NCBI RefSeq assembly: GCF_005671395.1
Contig: NZ_CP040428.1
Span: 5,032,185 to 5,096,184 of the forward strand
Source of the DNA: Jejubacter calystegiae
Lineage (GTDB): Bacteria; Pseudomonadota; Gammaproteobacteria; Enterobacterales; Enterobacteriaceae
Direction of reading: 5' to 3'
DNA: 64,000 nucleotides
Both the position numbers and the translations under genes were made by a program. The notes under the pieces are model-generated. The model made no database searches and was not told where the DNA came from. It was given only the letters and a program-made list of their open reading frames with translations. Position 1 is the first letter of the stretch, and the number at the start of each line of letters is the position of its first letter. This document shows positions 44,742 to 55,122 of this stretch, in pieces.

Positions 44742-47318
44742 TTACGACTGAACAGCAACGATTTGGTCGTCTTTCACCTTCAGCTCGACAGGCTTACCCG
44801 GCAGCAGTTCACCCGACAGGATCTGCTGCGCCAACGGGTTCTCTATCTGTTGCTGAATAGCGCGTTTTAACGGACGCGCCCCGTAAACCGGGTCGTAGCC
44901 GTTTTCACCCAGCCGTTTCAGCGCCTCATCTGAAATGTGAACGGTATAACCGCGCTCTTCAAGACGCTGATAGAGTCGCTGCAGCTGAATCTGGGCAATC
45001 GATGCAATATGCTGTTCGCCCAGTGGGTGGAAGACCACCACTTCATCAATACGGTTGATGAACTCAGGGCGGAAGCTATGGCTTACGACGTCTAACACCA
45101 GCTCTTTCATATGGGCATAATCCAGTTCGCCAAAGCGCTCCTGGATCAGATCGGACCCCAGGTTGGAGGTCATGATCACCACGGTATTCCGGAAATCTAC
45201 CGTTCTGCCCTGCCCGTCCGTCAGACGACCGTCATCCAGAACCTGAAGCAGGATGTTAAACACATCCGGGTGCGCCTTTTCCACTTCATCCAGCAGGATG
45301 ACGGAATATGGGCGACGCCGTACCGCTTCGGTCAGATAACCGCCCTCTTCGTAACCGACATATCCCGGAGGCGCCCCGACCAGACGGGAAACCGAATGTT
45401 TCTCCATAAACTCGGACATATCGATACGCACCATGGCATCGTCGCTGTCGAACATAAAGTTGGCCAGCGTTTTACAGAGTTCGGTTTTACCCACCCCGGT
45501 CGGTCCCAGGAACAGGAACGAACCGATCGGTCGATTAGGATCTGACAACCCGGCGCGGCTACGGCGAATCGCATTCGAAACGGCTTCTACCGCTTCATCC
45601 TGACCAATCACGCGCTGATGCAGATCCTGCTCCATACGCAGCAGTTTTTCACGCTCGCTCTCCATCATTCTGGCAACCGGAATACCGGTCCAACGCGCCA
45701 GCACTTCGGCGATCTCGGCATCGGTCACCTTGTTACGCAGCAGACGCATAGTTTTGCCTTCTGACTGCGTGGCGGATGCCAGCTGTTTTTCCAGCTCGGG
45801 AATCTGCCCGTATTGCAGTTCGGACATCCGTCCCAGGTCACCGACGCGACGCGCCTGCTCCATGGCGATTTTCGCCTGTTCCAGCTCGGCTTTAATAGTC
45901 TGGGTACCGGAAAGCGACGCTTTCTCTGCCTTCCACTCCTCTTCCAGGGTCGAATATTCACGCTCTTTATCCGACAGTTCGTCGTTGAGCATCTCCAGCC
46001 GTTTTTGACTGGCCTCATCAGACTCTTTCAACAGGGCCTGCTGCTCCAGCTTCAACTGGATAATCCGACGGTCGAGGCGGTCCAGCTCTTCCGGCTTAGA
46101 GTCTATCTGCATGCGAATGCTGGAAGCCGCTTCATCGATCAGGTCGATAGCTTTATCCGGCAGCTGGCGATCGGAAATGTAGCGGTGCGACAGCGTTGCG
46201 GCAGCGACGATGGCCGGGTCAGTAATCTGCACGTGATGATGCAGTTCATAACGCTCTTTCAGCCCGCGCAGAATGGCGATGGTATCCTCAACCGACGGTT
46301 CAGCAACAAATACCTTCTGGAAGCGACGCTCCAGCGCGGCATCTTTCTCTATATACTGGCGGTATTCGTCGAGCGTCGTGGCGCCCACGCAGTGCAGTTC
46401 ACCACGGGCCAGCGCCGGTTTCAGCATATTACCGGCATCCATGGCGCCATCAGCCTTACCGGCACCAACCATGGTGTGCAACTCATCGATAAACAGGATG
46501 ACGTTACCTTCCTGTTTGGAGAGATCGTTCAGCACCCCTTTCAGGCGCTCTTCGAATTCACCGCGATATTTTGCGCCCGCCACCAGCGCCCCCATATCCA
46601 GTGCCAACACCCGGCGGCCTTTCAGCCCTTCCGGCACTTCGCCGTTGACAATTCGCTGGGCCAGCCCCTCGACGATGGCGGTTTTACCCACCCCAGGTTC
46701 CCCGATCAGTACCGGGTTATTTTTAGTACGGCGCTGCAACACCTGGATGGTGCGGCGAATCTCTTCATCACGACCGATGACCGGGTCCAGCTTGCCGCTT
46801 TCCGCCCGTTCGGTCAGATCGATGGTAAATTTCTTCAGTGCCTGACGCTGATCTTCAGCGCTCTGGTCGTTCACGCTTTCTCCTCCGCGTATCTGCTCAA
46901 TCGCCTGTGTCACGCCAGCCGTCGTGGCACCCGCGGTTTTTAACAGATCCGCCAAAGTGCCGCGGGACTCCAGCGCCGCAAGGACGAAAAGCTCCGACGA
47001 AATAAAGTTGTCATTACGTTTCTGCGCCAGTTTGTCGCAAAGATTTAAGGCGCGAACCAGGTCCTGTGAAGGCTGTACATCACCGCCGGTGCCCTCCACC
47101 TGCGGTAGCCGGCTTAACGCCTGCTCAATAGATGTACGTAGCTGGCCGACGTTAACGCCCGCAGACGTTAATAACGGCGCAACGGAACCGCCTTCCTGCT
47201 TCAGCAGGGCGCTCATCAGATGAAGGGGTTCAATAAATTGGTTGTCGTGCCCGAGTGCAAGGGATTGGGCATCGGCGAGGGCAAGCTGGAATTTATTAGT
47301 AAGACGATCCAGACGCAT
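44742..47318 (-). CDS. clpB: Chaperone ClpB disaggregase
   Basis: 858-aa AAA+ disaggregase that works with DnaK. Clp_N repeats (1-about 145), NBD1 with Walker A GEPGVGKT near 206 and [12 protein letters not shown], the middle coiled coil (about 410-520), NBD2 with Walker A GPTGVGKT near 605 and [13 protein letters not shown], and a C-terminal D2-small domain. Start set at ATG 47318, as in E. coli; an ATG four codons earlier overlaps the GGGAGG ribosome site. A heat-shock promoter lies upstream. Confidence 0.97.
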   Translation of the reverse strand: MRLDRLTNKFQLALADAQSLALGHDNQFIEPLHLMSALLKQEGGSVAPLLTSAGVNVGQLRTSIEQALSRLPQVEGTGGDVQPSQDLVRALNLCDKLAQKRNDNFISSELFVLAALESRGTLADLLKTAGATTAGVTQAIEQIRGGESVNDQSAEDQRQALKKFTIDLTERAESGKLDPVIGRDEEIRRTIQVLQRRTKNNPVLIGEPGVGKTAIVEGLAQRIVNGEVPEGLKGRRVLALDMGALVAGAKYRGEFEERLKGVLNDLSKQEGNVILFIDELHTMVGAGKADGAMDAGNMLKPALARGELHCVGATTLDEYRQYIEKDAALERRFQKVFVAEPSVEDTIAILRGLKERYELHHHVQITDPAIVAAATLSHRYISDRQLPDKAIDLIDEAASSIRMQIDSKPEELDRLDRRIIQLKLEQQALLKESDEASQKRLEMLNDELSDKEREYSTLEEEWKAEKASLSGTQTIKAELEQAKIAMEQARRVGDLGRMSELQYGQIPELEKQLASATQSEGKTMRLLRNKVTDAEIAEVLARWTGIPVARMMESEREKLLRMEQDLHQRVIGQDEAVEAVSNAIRRSRAGLSDPNRPIGSFLFLGPTGVGKTELCKTLANFMFDSDDAMVRIDMSEFMEKHSVSRLVGAPPGYVGYEEGGYLTEAVRRRPYSVILLDEVEKAHPDVFNILLQVLDDGRLTDGQGRTVDFRNTVVIMTSNLGSDLIQERFGELDYAHMKELVLDVVSHSFRPEFINRIDEVVVFHPLGEQHIASIAQIQLQRLYQRLEERGYTVHISDEALKRLGENGYDPVYGARPLKRAIQQQIENPLAQQILSGELLPGKPVELKVKDDQIVAVQS

Positions 47319-47359
47319 AACTCCTCCCATAACAGGTCAAAATTGCTACTGGAGATTAA

Positions 47360-47385
47360 ATGAGGTCATCCCTCAATTATTCAAG
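47360..47385 (-). promoter_or_regulatory. Sigma-32 heat-shock promoter of clpB
   Basis: On the minus strand CTTGAA (47380-47385), 14-bp spacer, CCTCAT (47360-47365), matching the sigma-32 pattern CTTGAA-N13-15-CCCCAT and essentially the same sequence as the E. coli clpB promoter. Confidence 0.88.
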
Positions 47386-47447
47386 GTTAATGACCATAAT
47401 TATGTGAAGGAATAGCTACCCGTACTGGATCGTCTTGATTTTATAGG

Positions 47448-48179
47448 TTATATCAGCCAGATGAAACTTGCCATACGACCAGTCGTTCTATCGCGGCGAT
47501 AAGAGAAAAAATCGCCACTCTCGCTAAATGTGCAGCGTTCTCCACCAAAGACCTGATGAACGCCCACATTCGCCAGGCGCTGACGTGCAATCTGATATAT
47601 ATCGGCGAAAAATTTTTCACCGACCGGACGAAAAGCGCTTTCAGCCTGGGAGTCTTTCGCCACAAAGGCCTCACGCACTTCACCTCCGACTTCAAAGGCT
47701 GCGGGACCAATGGCGGGTCCCAGCCATGCCATAAGATTCTCCGGGCGGTCACGGAAACAGGAGACGGTCTCTTCCAGTACACCTTCACACAGGCCGCGCC
47801 ATCCAGCGTGAGCAGCAGCCACTTCATTTCCCGCCGTATTACAGAATAGCACCGGCAGACAGTCCGCCGTCATTACCGCACAAACGGTTGACCGGCGATC
47901 GCTCCAGGAGGCATCGGCACGCTTCGAAGCTGGCACAGTACCGTCCAGCTTCAGCACCGCACGACCGTGTACCTGCTCCAACCAGACCGGCGCAGAAGGG
48001 AATGCCGCCGCCTCATAGAAAAGGCGTCGGTTTTCCTCCACCAGCCGGGGATCGTCACCACAGTGAGCCCCAAGGTTCATGGAGTCCCAGGGGGCATGAC
48101 TAACGCCTCCCACCCGGGTGGAGCTACAGGCCGCCACGCCCGCAGGCATCGGCCACTCTGGAACGATCAGTTTGGTCAT
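47448..48179 (-). CDS. pgeF: Peptidoglycan editing factor/purine nucleoside phosphorylase YfiH
   Basis: 243-aa member of the multicopper-oxidase-like YlmD/YfiH family. The conserved metal site residues appear in MNLGAHCGDDP, TADCLPVLF and VAAAHAGWRGL. Proposed roles are removal of L-Ser misincorporated in the peptidoglycan stem and phosphorolysis of purine nucleosides. Start overlaps the rluD stop by four bases. Confidence 0.93.
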   Translation of the reverse strand: MTKLIVPEWPMPAGVAACSSTRVGGVSHAPWDSMNLGAHCGDDPRLVEENRRLFYEAAAFPSAPVWLEQVHGRAVLKLDGTVPASKRADASWSDRRSTVCAVMTADCLPVLFCNTAGNEVAAAHAGWRGLCEGVLEETVSCFRDRPENLMAWLGPAIGPAAFEVGGEVREAFVAKDSQAESAFRPVGEKFFADIYQIARQRLANVGVHQVFGGERCTFSESGDFFSYRRDRTTGRMASFIWLI

Positions 48180-49156
48180 AGCCAGTCAACCCGGTCCTTA
48201 TGTTCTTCAAAGTCATCGCGCAGCGCGGCGATCAAATCCACCATGTCCTGAGGAATGGGCGCATGCCACTCCATCTCGATACCGGTGATGGGATGATACA
48301 GCCTCAGCATGGTAGCGTGCAGCGCCTGCCTGTCGAATTTGCGTAGCGCATCGATAAAGGCTTCTGACGCCCCCTTCGGCGGGCGAGGACGACCGCCGTA
48401 AAGCGGGTCACCCACCAGAGGATGAGTAATGTGCGCCATATGAACGCGGATCTGGTGAGTACGCCCCGTCTCCAGCCGCAGCCGCAGCCGGGTGTGGATA
48501 CGAAAGTGCTCCATAATACGGTAGTGGGTTACCGCCGGTTTGCCCATCGGATGTACCGACATATGGGTGCGTTTCGTGGGATGGCGGCTGATAGGCTCAT
48601 TTACCGTTCCCCCTGCCGTCATATGACCGATAGCGATGGCCTCGTATTCGCGGGTGATCTCACGACGTTGCAGCGCATCCACCAGGTGAGTCTGCGCCGG
48701 AATGGTCTTTGCCACCACCATCAACCCGGTGGTGTCCTTGTCCAGTCGATGAACAATACCGGCGCGCGGTACATCGACGATCGGCGGGTAGTAGTGCAAC
48801 AACGCGTTCAGTATCGTGCCGTCCGGGTTACCTGCGCCGGGATGGACCACCAGGTCGCGTGGCTTATTGATAACGATGATGTCATCGTCTTCATAAACGA
48901 TATCCAGCGGGATATCCTGCGGTTCGAAGCGGGCTTCCTCTTCGATCTCTGCATCGATATCAACGCTCTCGCCGCCCAACACTTTCTCTTTTGGTTTTTC
49001 GCAAATGTTGCCATTGACCCGCACCCGCCGGTCAAGAATCCATTCTTTTATTCGCGAACGGGAATAATCCGGGAACAATTCGGCCAAAGCCTGATCTAAG
49101 CGTTGGCCGAGTTGTGACTCGGACACCGTTGCGGTGAGTTTTACTGGTTGTGCCAT
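48176..49156 (-). CDS. rluD: 23S rRNA pseudouridine(1911/1915/1917) synthase
   Basis: 326 aa. S4 RNA-binding domain (about 18-80) followed by the RluA-type catalytic domain with VHRLDKDTTGLMVVAKT (catalytic Asp) and LRLETGRTHQIRVHM. Modifies helix 69 of 23S rRNA and supports 50S assembly. Divergent from bamD. Confidence 0.97.
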   Translation of the reverse strand: MAQPVKLTATVSESQLGQRLDQALAELFPDYSRSRIKEWILDRRVRVNGNICEKPKEKVLGGESVDIDAEIEEEARFEPQDIPLDIVYEDDDIIVINKPRDLVVHPGAGNPDGTILNALLHYYPPIVDVPRAGIVHRLDKDTTGLMVVAKTIPAQTHLVDALQRREITREYEAIAIGHMTAGGTVNEPISRHPTKRTHMSVHPMGKPAVTHYRIMEHFRIHTRLRLRLETGRTHQIRVHMAHITHPLVGDPLYGGRPRPPKGASEAFIDALRKFDRQALHATMLRLYHPITGIEMEWHAPIPQDMVDLIAALRDDFEEHKDRVDWL

Positions 49157-49287
49157 ATACAGCTTCTTCGTTAACCTTGGGTTTTTACGGCTTCGCCGTT
49201 TAATATAGTGTGCTATTGTAGCTGGTCTTCAACGGGAGCTTAACGGAGAGTCTCCCTGAATAACATTCTGAGGAAAGTCAAAACGTC

Positions 49288-50016
49288 ATGACGCGCATGA
49301 AATATCTGGTGGCTGCCGCCACGCTGAGCCTGGCCCTGGTCGGTTGCTCCAGCACCAAAGATGAGGTGCCCGACAGTTCACCCTCCGACATCTACTCGAC
49401 TGCTCAGCAAAAGCTGCAGGACGGTAACTGGAAAGCGGCGATAACGCAACTGGAAGCGCTGGATAACCGCTATCCGTTTGGACCTTACTCGCAGCAGGTG
49501 CAGCTCGATCTGATCTACGCCTATTACAAAAATGCCGATCTTCCGCTGGCGCAGGCCGCCATCGATCGCTTTATGCGCCTGAACCCGACCCACCCCAATA
49601 TCGACTACGTACTTTATATGCGCGGATTAACCGATATGGCGATGGATGACAGCGCGCTTCAGGGCTTCTTTGGGGTCGATCGCTCGGATCGCGATCCGCG
49701 CCATGCCCGCGACGCCTTCAATGACTTTTCAAAGCTGGTGCGCGGCTACCCCAACAGTCAGTACGCAACCGATGCCGCCCGTCGTATGACGTTCCTGAAA
49801 AATCGTCTGTCGAAATATGAGCTTTCCGTCGCTCAGTACTACACCCGTCGCGGCGCATGGGTAGCGGTGGTAAACCGTGTTGAAGGCATGCTGCGTGATT
49901 ATCCGGATACTCAGGCCACGCGCGATGCTCTGCCGCTGATGGAAAATGCTTACCGTCAGCTGCAGCTGAATGCCGAAGCGGAAAAGGTCGCAAAAATCAT
50001 TGCCGCCAACCGCTGA
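49288..50016 (+). CDS. bamD: Outer membrane assembly lipoprotein BamD
   Basis: Essential lipoprotein of the BAM complex that inserts beta-barrel proteins. 242 aa with lipobox LALVGC (Cys at residue 20) and five TPR repeats covering about 30-235. Helps in secretion of proteins such as the autotransporter in this window. A terminator (50035-50056) follows. Confidence 0.97.
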   Translation: MTRMKYLVAAATLSLALVGCSSTKDEVPDSSPSDIYSTAQQKLQDGNWKAAITQLEALDNRYPFGPYSQQVQLDLIYAYYKNADLPLAQAAIDRFMRLNPTHPNIDYVLYMRGLTDMAMDDSALQGFFGVDRSDRDPRHARDAFNDFSKLVRGYPNSQYATDAARRMTFLKNRLSKYELSVAQYYTRRGAWVAVVNRVEGMLRDYPDTQATRDALPLMENAYRQLQLNAEAEKVAKIIAANR

Positions 50017-50034
50017 TTCAGCGTCCCACAAAAA

Positions 50035-50056
50035 ACGGCAGCCCGTGCGCTGCCGT
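50035..50056 (+). terminator. bamD terminator
   Basis: ACGGCAGC-CCGTGC-GCTGCCGT followed by TTTTTT. Confidence 0.9.
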
Positions 50057-50237
50057 TTTTTTATACATTTTTTCGCCTGCTGACGCGTATCAACCTGCAA
50101 GACATCTCATCAAATATGGCCCCTGGCGCCGGAAAGCTCAAGTGAAAAATCGCCTCTTCCTGTCCTGACTCACAAAAAGGTTTTGTTGACAAAACGTGAC
50201 ATATCTCCGTGATTTGGATCACACATTTTGACATTAG

Positions 50238-50624
<387 letters not shown>

Positions 50625-50652
50625 GTTTTATCGACACAGTTTCATATAAGGA

Positions 50653-50675
50653 GCGCGCCTTCGGGCGCGTTTTTT
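50653..50675 (+). terminator. raiA terminator
   Basis: GCGCGCC-TTC-GGGCGCG followed by TTTTTTATT. Confidence 0.9.
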
Positions 50676-50676
50676 A

Positions 50677-50705
50677 TTGACAGAGTGAAACGAGTGTAGT
50701 TACTT
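50677..50705 (+). promoter_or_regulatory. pheLA promoter
   Basis: -35 TTGACA (50677-50682), 17-bp spacer, -10 TTACTT (50700-50705), 30 bp upstream of pheL. Confidence 0.7.
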
Positions 50706-50735
50706 TAAAAACCGGTCCCCAATGGAACAGATATC

Positions 50736-50786
50736 GTGAAACTTCAGCCGTTCTTCTTCGCATTCTTCTTTTTTACCTTCCCCTGA
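50736..50786 (+). CDS. pheL: pheA attenuator leader peptide
   Basis: 16 codons from GTG: MKLQPFFFAFFFFTFP with seven Phe. Ribosome stalling at Phe codons under starvation for Phe-tRNA favours the antiterminator and expression of pheA. No in-frame ATG exists; an out-of-frame ATG 14 bases upstream gives only MEQIS and stops across the GTG. The E. coli leader starts with ATG, so the GTG is a small deviation. Confidence 0.88.
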   Translation: MKLQPFFFAFFFFTFP

Positions 50787-50833
50787 ATGGGAGGCATTTC
50801 GTCATGTAAAAAGAATGCGAAGACGAACTGACA

Positions 50834-50860
50834 GGCCTCCCAAACGGGAGGCCTTTTTTA
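50834..50860 (+). terminator. pheA attenuator terminator
   Basis: GGCCTCCCAAACGGGAGGCC followed by TTTTTT between pheL and pheA. An alternative partner GGGAGGC at about 50789-50795 provides the competing structure. Confidence 0.9.
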
Positions 50861-50885
50861 TGATAACGACAAAAAAGGTAGCACT

Positions 50886-52043
50886 ATGAGCGACAACCCC
50901 CTGCTGGCCCTGCGTAACAGAATCAGCGCCCTGGACGAAAAATTACTGGCCCTGCTGGCCGAACGCCGCCAGCTGGCGGTAGAAGTCGGTCAGGCCAAGC
51001 TCAGGTCCCATCGCCCGGTGCGTGATATCGACCGCGAGCGCGACCTGCTGGAACGGCTTATCGCCCTGGGCAAACCCCATCACCTGGATGCTCACTACAT
51101 TACCCGTCTGTTCCAGTTGATTATCGAAGATTCGGTTCTGACCCAGCAGGCGCTGCTCCAGAAGCACCTGAACAAGATTAATCCCCGCTCCGCCCGTGTC
51201 GCCTTCCTGGGGCCAAAAGGCTCATACTCCCATCTGGCGGCACGTCGCTATGCCGCCCGCCACTTCGACGAGTTTATCGAAAGCGGTTGCCCTAAATTCC
51301 AGGATATTTTCCAGCAGGTGGAAACCGGCCAGGCCGATTACGCCGTGGTGCCCGTGGAAAACACCAGCTCAGGCTCCATCAATGACGTCTACGATCTGCT
51401 ACAGCACACCAGCCTTTCCATCGTTGGCGAGCTAACCCTGCCCATCGATCACTGCGTGCTGGTCGCGACCACCACTGACCTGGATCAGATCGAAACCGTC
51501 TACAGCCATCCTCAGCCGTTCCAGCAGTGCAGCCAGTTTATTAATCGCCATCCGAACTGGAAGATCGAGTACTGTGAAAGTACTGCCGCCGCCATGGAGA
51601 AAGTCGCCCAATCCGGCTCACCGAAGGTCGCCGCCCTGGGTAGCGAAGACGGCGGAGCGCTCTATGGGCTGCAGGTATTGGATCGCCATCTCGCTAACCA
51701 GACCCAGAACATCACCCGGTTCCTGGTACTGGCCCGTAAAGCCATCGGCGTTTCCGACCAGGTTCCAGCTAAGACGACACTGCTGATGGCTACCGGCCAG
51801 CAGGCGGGCGCGCTGGTGGAGGCGCTGCTGGTGCTGCGTAACCACAACCTGATTATGGTGAAGCTGGAATCACGGCCCATTCACGGTAATCCGTGGGAAG
51901 AGATGTTTTATCTTGATATTCAGGCCAACCTTGAGTCGGCAGACATGCGGCAGGCGCTGCGTGAGTTGGGCGAGATCACCCGTTCGATGAAAGTGCTGGG
52001 CTGCTACCCCAGCGAGAATGTGGTGCCGGTGAATCCGGCATAG
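50886..52043 (+). CDS. pheA: Bifunctional chorismate mutase/prephenate dehydratase
   Basis: First committed enzyme of phenylalanine synthesis. 385 aa: chorismate mutase type II domain (about 1-95; [18 protein letters not shown]), prephenate dehydratase domain (about 105-285; [32 protein letters not shown]) and a C-terminal ACT-type Phe-binding domain containing [12 protein letters not shown]. Convergent with tyrA across a shared terminator. Confidence 0.98.
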   Translation: MSDNPLLALRNRISALDEKLLALLAERRQLAVEVGQAKLRSHRPVRDIDRERDLLERLIALGKPHHLDAHYITRLFQLIIEDSVLTQQALLQKHLNKINPRSARVAFLGPKGSYSHLAARRYAARHFDEFIESGCPKFQDIFQQVETGQADYAVVPVENTSSGSINDVYDLLQHTSLSIVGELTLPIDHCVLVATTTDLDQIETVYSHPQPFQQCSQFINRHPNWKIEYCESTAAAMEKVAQSGSPKVAALGSEDGGALYGLQVLDRHLANQTQNITRFLVLARKAIGVSDQVPAKTTLLMATGQQAGALVEALLVLRNHNLIMVKLESRPIHGNPWEEMFYLDIQANLESADMRQALRELGEITRSMKVLGCYPSENVVPVNPA

Positions 52044-52049
52044 CAAAAA

Positions 52050-52066
52050 AGCCCGCGCTGCGGGCT
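52050..52066. terminator. Bidirectional terminator between pheA and tyrA
   Basis: AGCCCGC-GCT-GCGGGCT with AAAAAA on the left and TTTTT on the right, so it works for both convergent genes. Confidence 0.92.
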
Positions 52067-52082
52067 TTTTACCGGCTGAGGG

Positions 52083-53204
52083 TTACTTGCGGCTGTCGTT
52101 AGCCTGGCGCAGTAGCGCCCGGCTCTCGCTCTGAAAGCGCGGCGCATAATCGCCAAACCAGTGCTTCACGCGGTTAAAGCTGTCGATAAACGCCTGCTTA
52201 TCGCCATTTTCCAGCAAGGCGATCGCCTCGCCGAAGCGCCGGTAGTAGCGCCCCACCAGCGCCAGGTTCTCCTGAGAAGCCATAATAATGTCGGCGTACA
52301 GCTGCGGATCCTGGGCGAACAGGCGCCCTACCATCGCCAGCTCCAGCCGGTAAATAGGCGAAGAGAGCGCCAGTAGCTGTTCCAGGTCCACATTCTCTTC
52401 CGCCAGATGCAGGCCGTAAGCGAAGGTCGCGAAATGGCGCAGCGCCTGAATAAAGGCCATATTCTGATCGTGCTCCACCGCGCTGATGCGGTGCAGTCGC
52501 GCTCCCCAGATCTGGATCTGTTCCAGAAACCACTGATAAGCTTCGGGCTGACGACCATCGCACCAGACCACCACCTGCTTGGCAAGGCTGCCGCTGTCAG
52601 GCCCAAACATCGGGTGCAGCCCCAGCACCGGCCCGGAGTGTGCCGCCAGCATCGCCTGTAGCGGCGCATTCTTCACCGATGCCAGATCCACCAGAATACA
52701 GTCACGCGGCAGCACTGGCAGGCGGGCGATGACCGCCTCGGTCAGATGGATAGGCACGCTGACAATCACCATACCGGCGTCCTGCAGCAGTTCGCCGGCA
52801 CGGGGCCAGTCTTCCTGCTCCAGAATACGCACCTGATAACCGGACAGGGTCAGCATCTTCGCAAACAGCTGTCCCATCTGGCCGCCGCCGCCGACGATAG
52901 TTACCGGACGCAGCGTCGGGCACAGGGTCTTAAAGCCCTTGTCGTTTTCGCTGGAGTAGGATTCACGCATAACCCTGCGCAGCACATCCTCGATAAGATC
53001 GGGCGGCACGCCAAGCTTTTCCGCCTCGGCGCGACGCGACGCCAGCATCGATGCCTCGCGCTCGGGTACGTAGACCGGCAATCCGTAGCGGCTTTTAACT
53101 TCGCCCACCTCGGCCACCAGCTCCAGCCTGCGGGCCAGTAACGCCAGCAGTGATTTATCGACTTCATCGATTTGATCGCGTAACGCGGTCAGTTCTGCAA
53201 CCAT
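52083..53204 (-). CDS. tyrA: Bifunctional chorismate mutase/prephenate dehydrogenase
   Basis: 373 aa: chorismate mutase domain (about 1-90) and NAD-dependent prephenate dehydrogenase domain with [17 protein letters not shown] near 104-120 and [10 protein letters not shown]. Feedback-inhibited by Tyr in the family. Ten bases downstream of aroF, in the TyrR-regulated aroF-tyrA operon. Confidence 0.98.
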   Translation of the reverse strand: MVAELTALRDQIDEVDKSLLALLARRLELVAEVGEVKSRYGLPVYVPEREASMLASRRAEAEKLGVPPDLIEDVLRRVMRESYSSENDKGFKTLCPTLRPVTIVGGGGQMGQLFAKMLTLSGYQVRILEQEDWPRAGELLQDAGMVIVSVPIHLTEAVIARLPVLPRDCILVDLASVKNAPLQAMLAAHSGPVLGLHPMFGPDSGSLAKQVVVWCDGRQPEAYQWFLEQIQIWGARLHRISAVEHDQNMAFIQALRHFATFAYGLHLAEENVDLEQLLALSSPIYRLELAMVGRLFAQDPQLYADIIMASQENLALVGRYYRRFGEAIALLENGDKQAFIDSFNRVKHWFGDYAPRFQSESRALLRQANDSRK

Positions 53205-53214
53205 GAATAACCTC

Positions 53215-54285
53215 TTAACCCAGACGCGGCGTCAGCGATTTCGCCAGATCGGAATGCAGCTCTCGCAGCAGCGCTTCCGTGGTTTCCCAATTGATGCAAG
53301 CGTCGGTGACTGATACTCCGTACTGCATCGCACTGCGCGGCTGCTCCGACGACTGATTGCCTTCATGCAGATGGCTTTCCAGCATCAGACCGATTATCGA
53401 ACGGTTCCCATCTTTGATCTGTGCGACGGCAGATTCCGCCACCGCCGGCTGACGACGGTAATCTTTATTTGAATTACCATGGCTGCAATCTATCATCAGC
53501 GCCGGACGCAGTCCCGCCTGTTCCATCTCTTTTTCGCACTGGGACACGGCATCTGGTCCGTAATTAGGTGACTTACCGCCGCGCAGGATCACATGACCGT
53601 CCGGATTGCCGCGGGTTTGCAGCAGGCACACCTGCCCCGCCTGATTAATACCGACGAAACGGTGCGGCATGGCGGCGGCGCGCATGGCGTTAACCGCCGT
53701 CGCCAGACTACCATCAGTGCCATTCTTAAAGCCCACCGGCATCGACAGGCCCGAAGCCATCTCGCGGTGAGTCTGGGATTCCGTGGTACGGGCGCCAATG
53801 GCAGACCAGCTAAAGAGATCGCCCAGGTACTGCGGACTGTTAGGATCGAGCGCTTCGGTCGCCAGCGGCAGCCCCATGCCCACCAGATCGACCAGCAAAC
53901 GACGCGCAATTTTCAGCCCCTCTTCCACATCGAATGAGCCATCCATATGCGGATCGTTAATCAGCCCCTTCCAGCCCACGGTGGTACGGGGTTTTTCAAA
54001 ATAGACGCGCATGACCAGATAGAGGCTATCGCCAACCTCTTTCGCCAGGGCCTGGAAGCGACGCGCATACTCCAGGGCCGATTCGGGGTCATGAATGGAA
54101 CAGGGACCACATACCACCAGCAGACGCGGATCGCGCCCGGCAATGATATCGCTGATCGTCTGGCGAGAACGGGCAATCTGCTCCGTTTGCGCGGCCGTCA
54201 GCGGGAAAGCGGTTTTCAATTGATCGGGGGTGATCATGACCTGTTCTTCTACGATATGGACATTATTCAGCGCGTCTTTTTGCAT
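53215..54285 (-). CDS. aroF: DAHP synthase, tyrosine-sensitive
   Basis: First enzyme of the shikimate pathway. 356 aa, class I AroAI type, with [43 protein letters not shown] in pieces and [10 protein letters not shown]. Assignment to the Tyr-sensitive isoenzyme rests on the operon with tyrA and the upstream TyrR boxes. Confidence 0.98.
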   Translation of the reverse strand: MQKDALNNVHIVEEQVMITPDQLKTAFPLTAAQTEQIARSRQTISDIIAGRDPRLLVVCGPCSIHDPESALEYARRFQALAKEVGDSLYLVMRVYFEKPRTTVGWKGLINDPHMDGSFDVEEGLKIARRLLVDLVGMGLPLATEALDPNSPQYLGDLFSWSAIGARTTESQTHREMASGLSMPVGFKNGTDGSLATAVNAMRAAAMPHRFVGINQAGQVCLLQTRGNPDGHVILRGGKSPNYGPDAVSQCEKEMEQAGLRPALMIDCSHGNSNKDYRRQPAVAESAVAQIKDGNRSIIGLMLESHLHEGNQSSEQPRSAMQYGVSVTDACINWETTEALLRELHSDLAKSLTPRLG

Positions 54286-54354
54286 GATGGCGATCCTTAA
54301 TAAACGTTGGCGATAAAAGTCTCCCCTGCGGGAGCAATTACCATAACCGCAAGA

Positions 54355-54446
54355 GGTAAACTTTTCAATCCATAATTCGTAAATAATACTTTACGACATG
54401 CTATTTAATCGGCTTTTCAACCATTAAGTGTAACGAATAAGTTACA
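54355..54446 (-). promoter_or_regulatory. TyrR boxes upstream of aroF-tyrA
   Basis: Strong box TGTAAC-GAATAA-GTTACA at 54429-54446, second good box CGTAAA-TAATAC-TTTACG at 54378-54395 and a weak one GGTAAA-CTTTTC-AATCCA at 54355-54372, judged against TGTAAAN6TTTACA. Three boxes also precede aroF in E. coli. The stretch 54447-54734 shows no gene or clear site. Confidence 0.78.
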
Positions 54447-54734
54447 CTTGTTTTTTAGCCTGGCGCGCACGCTGAAGGAAAAAAGCACCGCCTGAGGAGT
54501 TTTTTCCTTTATGCATCATAGATATCCGAAAGGCATGAATAGTTATTTATCTGTGATTAAAAAAACCGTGTTTTATATATTTCAGTAACATGGGATAATT
54601 CACAGTAAAGATGTAAATAATGACGCAATAAATACTAAATGTTATTATCACGAAATAATAACAGCAGGTGTTCCAACAGAACCCGATCATCTGGCGAAAT
54701 CACCATCAATGAAATCATGGAACCCTTTTGGATG

Positions 54735-55122
54735 ACTCCTGGCAGTAACGGCTATCGCCGCACATCCCGCGGCATCGTCGGTGCGCACCATCGTCACCGG
54801 CATGCCCAGCCATATCCGCAGGTTGTATTTCGGTAGCGGTAGAAAATAATAATGAGGCGTTAACCGCAGAGTGTTATGCCATTTATTTTGGCAATGAAAG
54901 TGAATAACAACAGATGCAATTAATAGCGGGTTATCAATCTCATTCTTTATTGCTAATGGCCGGGCAGGATCTTCAATGCTTAATGAGCCGCGATTTCTGC
55001 CTGACTATTCACGATAAACAGTTTTTTTTTCCGTTTACCTGGACACGCTGGTACGTAGCGGCGTACGCGTTAGTCCGGATGCTTTATTGCTGGCACGCTC
55101 ACGGACCCCGCACTATGAGTAA
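54735..55122 (+). pseudogene. yfiR: Degenerate yfiR (periplasmic inhibitor of DgcN)
   Basis: Not open in any single frame, but pieces of YfiR appear in order. One frame gives a signal-like LLAVTAIAAHPAA then VRTIVTGMPSHIR and RLYFGSGR before a stop (54735-54845). The next frame gives CYAIYFGNES, an internal TAA (about 54904), then LLLMAGQDLQC and FCLTIHDKQFFF. After a run of nine T at 55022-55030 the frame shifts to VYLDTLVRSGVRVSPDALLLARS, ending in TAA at 55120-55122, overlapping the dgcN start as in the normal operon. Thus there are one nonsense codon, at least two frameshifts and lost residues. In E. coli and Pseudomonas YfiR holds the cyclase inactive in the periplasm. Confidence 0.8.

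Noticed and set aside
54639-54836. Small plus-strand ORF upstream of dgcN
   Set aside because: It overlaps the yfiR pseudogene in a different frame and has no ribosome site or recognisable domain.
54914-55114. 67-codon N-terminal extension of DgcN
   Set aside because: It consists of yfiR remnants (FCLTIHDKQ) followed by frameshifted sequence; DgcN similarity begins at ATG 55115.
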